Assembly: GCA_016193385.1 (NCBI GenBank)
Contig: JACPSF010000209.1
Coordinates: forward strand, 1 to 5,668
Length of the DNA stretch: 5,668 nt
Source of the DNA: Deltaproteobacteria bacterium
GTDB lineage: Bacteria; Desulfobacterota_B; Binatia; UBA9968
Reading direction: 5' to 3'
Every line of letters starts with the position of its first letter. Within the stretch, counting starts at the first letter, position 1. The translations under genes were made by a program, and so were the position numbers. Below are positions 4,661 through 5,668 of this stretch, one piece after another. The notes under the pieces are model-generated. The model was not told where the DNA came from and did no database searches. It worked only from the letters and a program-made list of their open reading frames with translations.

Positions 4661-5668
4661 TTACTTTCTTTGAGTCTTCGGTGCCTTTCGTACCGTGACC
4701 AGGGCGCAATGGTCGCCGTATCCTGCGAGCAGGTCCATGCTGTCCACGCCGAGGGGAACGAAGGAATTGAAGTTCACGCCTTTGCCGAAGGAGACAGGCT
4801 GGCCACGGGGGCCACGCCGCGAGTAGTGTACCCATTGGTGCCCACCAGCTCGACCACGTCTCCGTCGGCGATAGCCCGGCTGCGCGCCGCGCGGGTGTTG
4901 AGCGTCACGTACATGGCGAGCCGGTGCCGCTGGGCGATGTCCATCAGCCAGGGGTTGCCCTGGGTTGTCGTTGAAGTCTCGAAGGGGAGCTTGTAGTTGA
5001 CGGCGTAGAGCTGTTCGGGCCGGCGCGTGCGGTGGCTCCAACACCCGTACCAGACGGGCAGCGACTGGTAGAGCGAGATGTCCCAGTCCAGGTCGAGCTG
5101 GTCGAGCACTTGCTTCAGCTCCCGGCCGCGGTCTCGCACGTGGGGGAAATAGACCGGCATCCTGGGTAGCTTCATCAGGGCCCGGGGGTAGCGCTCGGCC
5201 ATGCTGCGCTGCCAGGCTACCAGCCCGTGCTCCTCAAACCAGCGCCGGTCGTGGTCGGGGCCAAACATGGACAGCATGCGGCGCTCGACGATCTCCGCGT
5301 TCGAGTAGTGGCGATCGGCCTGCAACTTCTGCCCCTCTGCCAGCACAAGCTTCGCGTTGAGCCGCTCGTTGAGCGCCGGTAGCATGCCGACCCGGTCCGC
5401 CCACTCGATCAGGATGTCCACGGTCTGATGAACGCCGGGCGGCGGGTCCACGGCCGGCTGGCGCGCGGCGAAATACCAGTGCTTCCCTGTCACCCAGCCC
5501 TCCATGCGGTTCACAGGGAAGTCGAACTGCTCCAGGTAGTGGGCAACAGGGAAGACCAGGTCGGCGCACTCGAGCGTCTCGTCCAGCCTGTCGCCGAAGG
5601 CGACGACGAACGGGACTTTGTCCAGGGCCTGGGCCACGCGGCGGGGATCCGCGCCGCTGATGACCAGG
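4661..5668 (-). pseudogene. Molybdopterin oxidoreductase catalytic subunit, 3' part, frameshifted near its end
   Basis: The minus-strand frame is open at the right edge (LVISGADPRR before the GTG at 5637), so the true start lies outside. The first frame stops at 4774-4776. It holds the end of the molybdopterin oxidoreductase domain (FGDRLDETLECADLVFP, LEQFDF, about 5620-5530), a variable middle, and the molybdopterin-dinucleotide-binding domain (YAVNYKLPFETSTTTQGNPW, VTLNTRAARSRAIADGDVVE, about 5010-4845). It breaks up after GTNGYTTRGVA. In a second frame, GKGVNFNSFVPLGVDSMDLL (about 4786-4727) runs to TAA 4661, the normal family ending. Relatives usually have some 20-30 residues (typically containing VHPxVV or HPE) between these parts, which I do not see, so an indel rather than a single miscalled base is likely. 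DMSO-reductase superfamily members use a Mo or W bis-MGD cofactor in anaerobic respiration; the substrate here is unknown. The gene is convergent with the substrate-binding protein gene, 57 bases apart. Confidence 0.72.

Noticed and set aside
4670..4996. Plus-strand open frame opposite the molybdopterin oxidoreductase remnant
   Set aside because: The minus strand carries recognisable family motifs. The plus frame has no ribosome site and no recognisable domain.
1..5668. CRISPR array, tRNA, rRNA or insertion sequence
   Set aside because: I found no regularly spaced repeats, cloverleaf with a tRNA-like 3' end, ribosomal RNA sequence, transposase motif or terminal inverted repeats.

Overview
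The window looks like a piece of a Gram-negative bacterial chromosome. The supporting signs are two or three lipoproteins, two Sec-type secreted proteins, AGGAGG ribosome sites and a textbook sigma-54 promoter. Trehalose-6-phosphate phosphatase, a NitT/TauT-type substrate-binding protein, clusters of tiny envelope proteins and a molybdopterin oxidoreductase together fit a Desulfobacterota (Geobacter-like), NC10 or Rokubacteria-like lineage. That placement is inferred from gene content; nothing here is diagnostic.

Layout, left to right. (1) 1-213: the last 70 residues of a trehalose-phosphate phosphatase, cut by the window edge. (2) 226/325-1317: a protein with two membrane segments and a cytosolic domain resembling a degenerate phospholipase-D-like fold, in the same direction and close behind. 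(3) 1375-1390: a near-perfect -24/-12 sigma-54 promoter, followed by a run of small same-strand genes up to about 3491. These encode a Tyr/His/Pro-rich secreted protein, a Gly-rich secreted protein, a 58-residue soluble protein, a glycine-zipper lipoprotein, a membrane-anchored small protein, a lipoprotein with an amphipathic tail, and possibly a 30-residue micro-lipoprotein. Most have their own strong Shine-Dalgarno sequence and gaps of 2-58 bases. (4) 3483-3595: a candidate sigma-70 promoter and a hairpin or dispersed-repeat fragment. (5) 3596-4603: an orphan NMT1/THI5-like periplasmic substrate-binding protein. (6) 4661-5668, minus strand and convergent: the 3' part of a very G+C-rich molybdopterin oxidoreductase gene. 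It appears broken near its end, because the C-terminal motif continues in another frame and a stretch normally present seems to be missing.

The most interesting unit is region 3: a compact, apparently sigma-54-controlled set of uncharacterised envelope proteins of about 100 residues or less. The inferred picture is a regulated envelope-remodelling or stress module, with products at the inner membrane, in the periplasm and on lipid anchors. The products have no assigned biochemical role, and the operon structure is inferred from spacing only.
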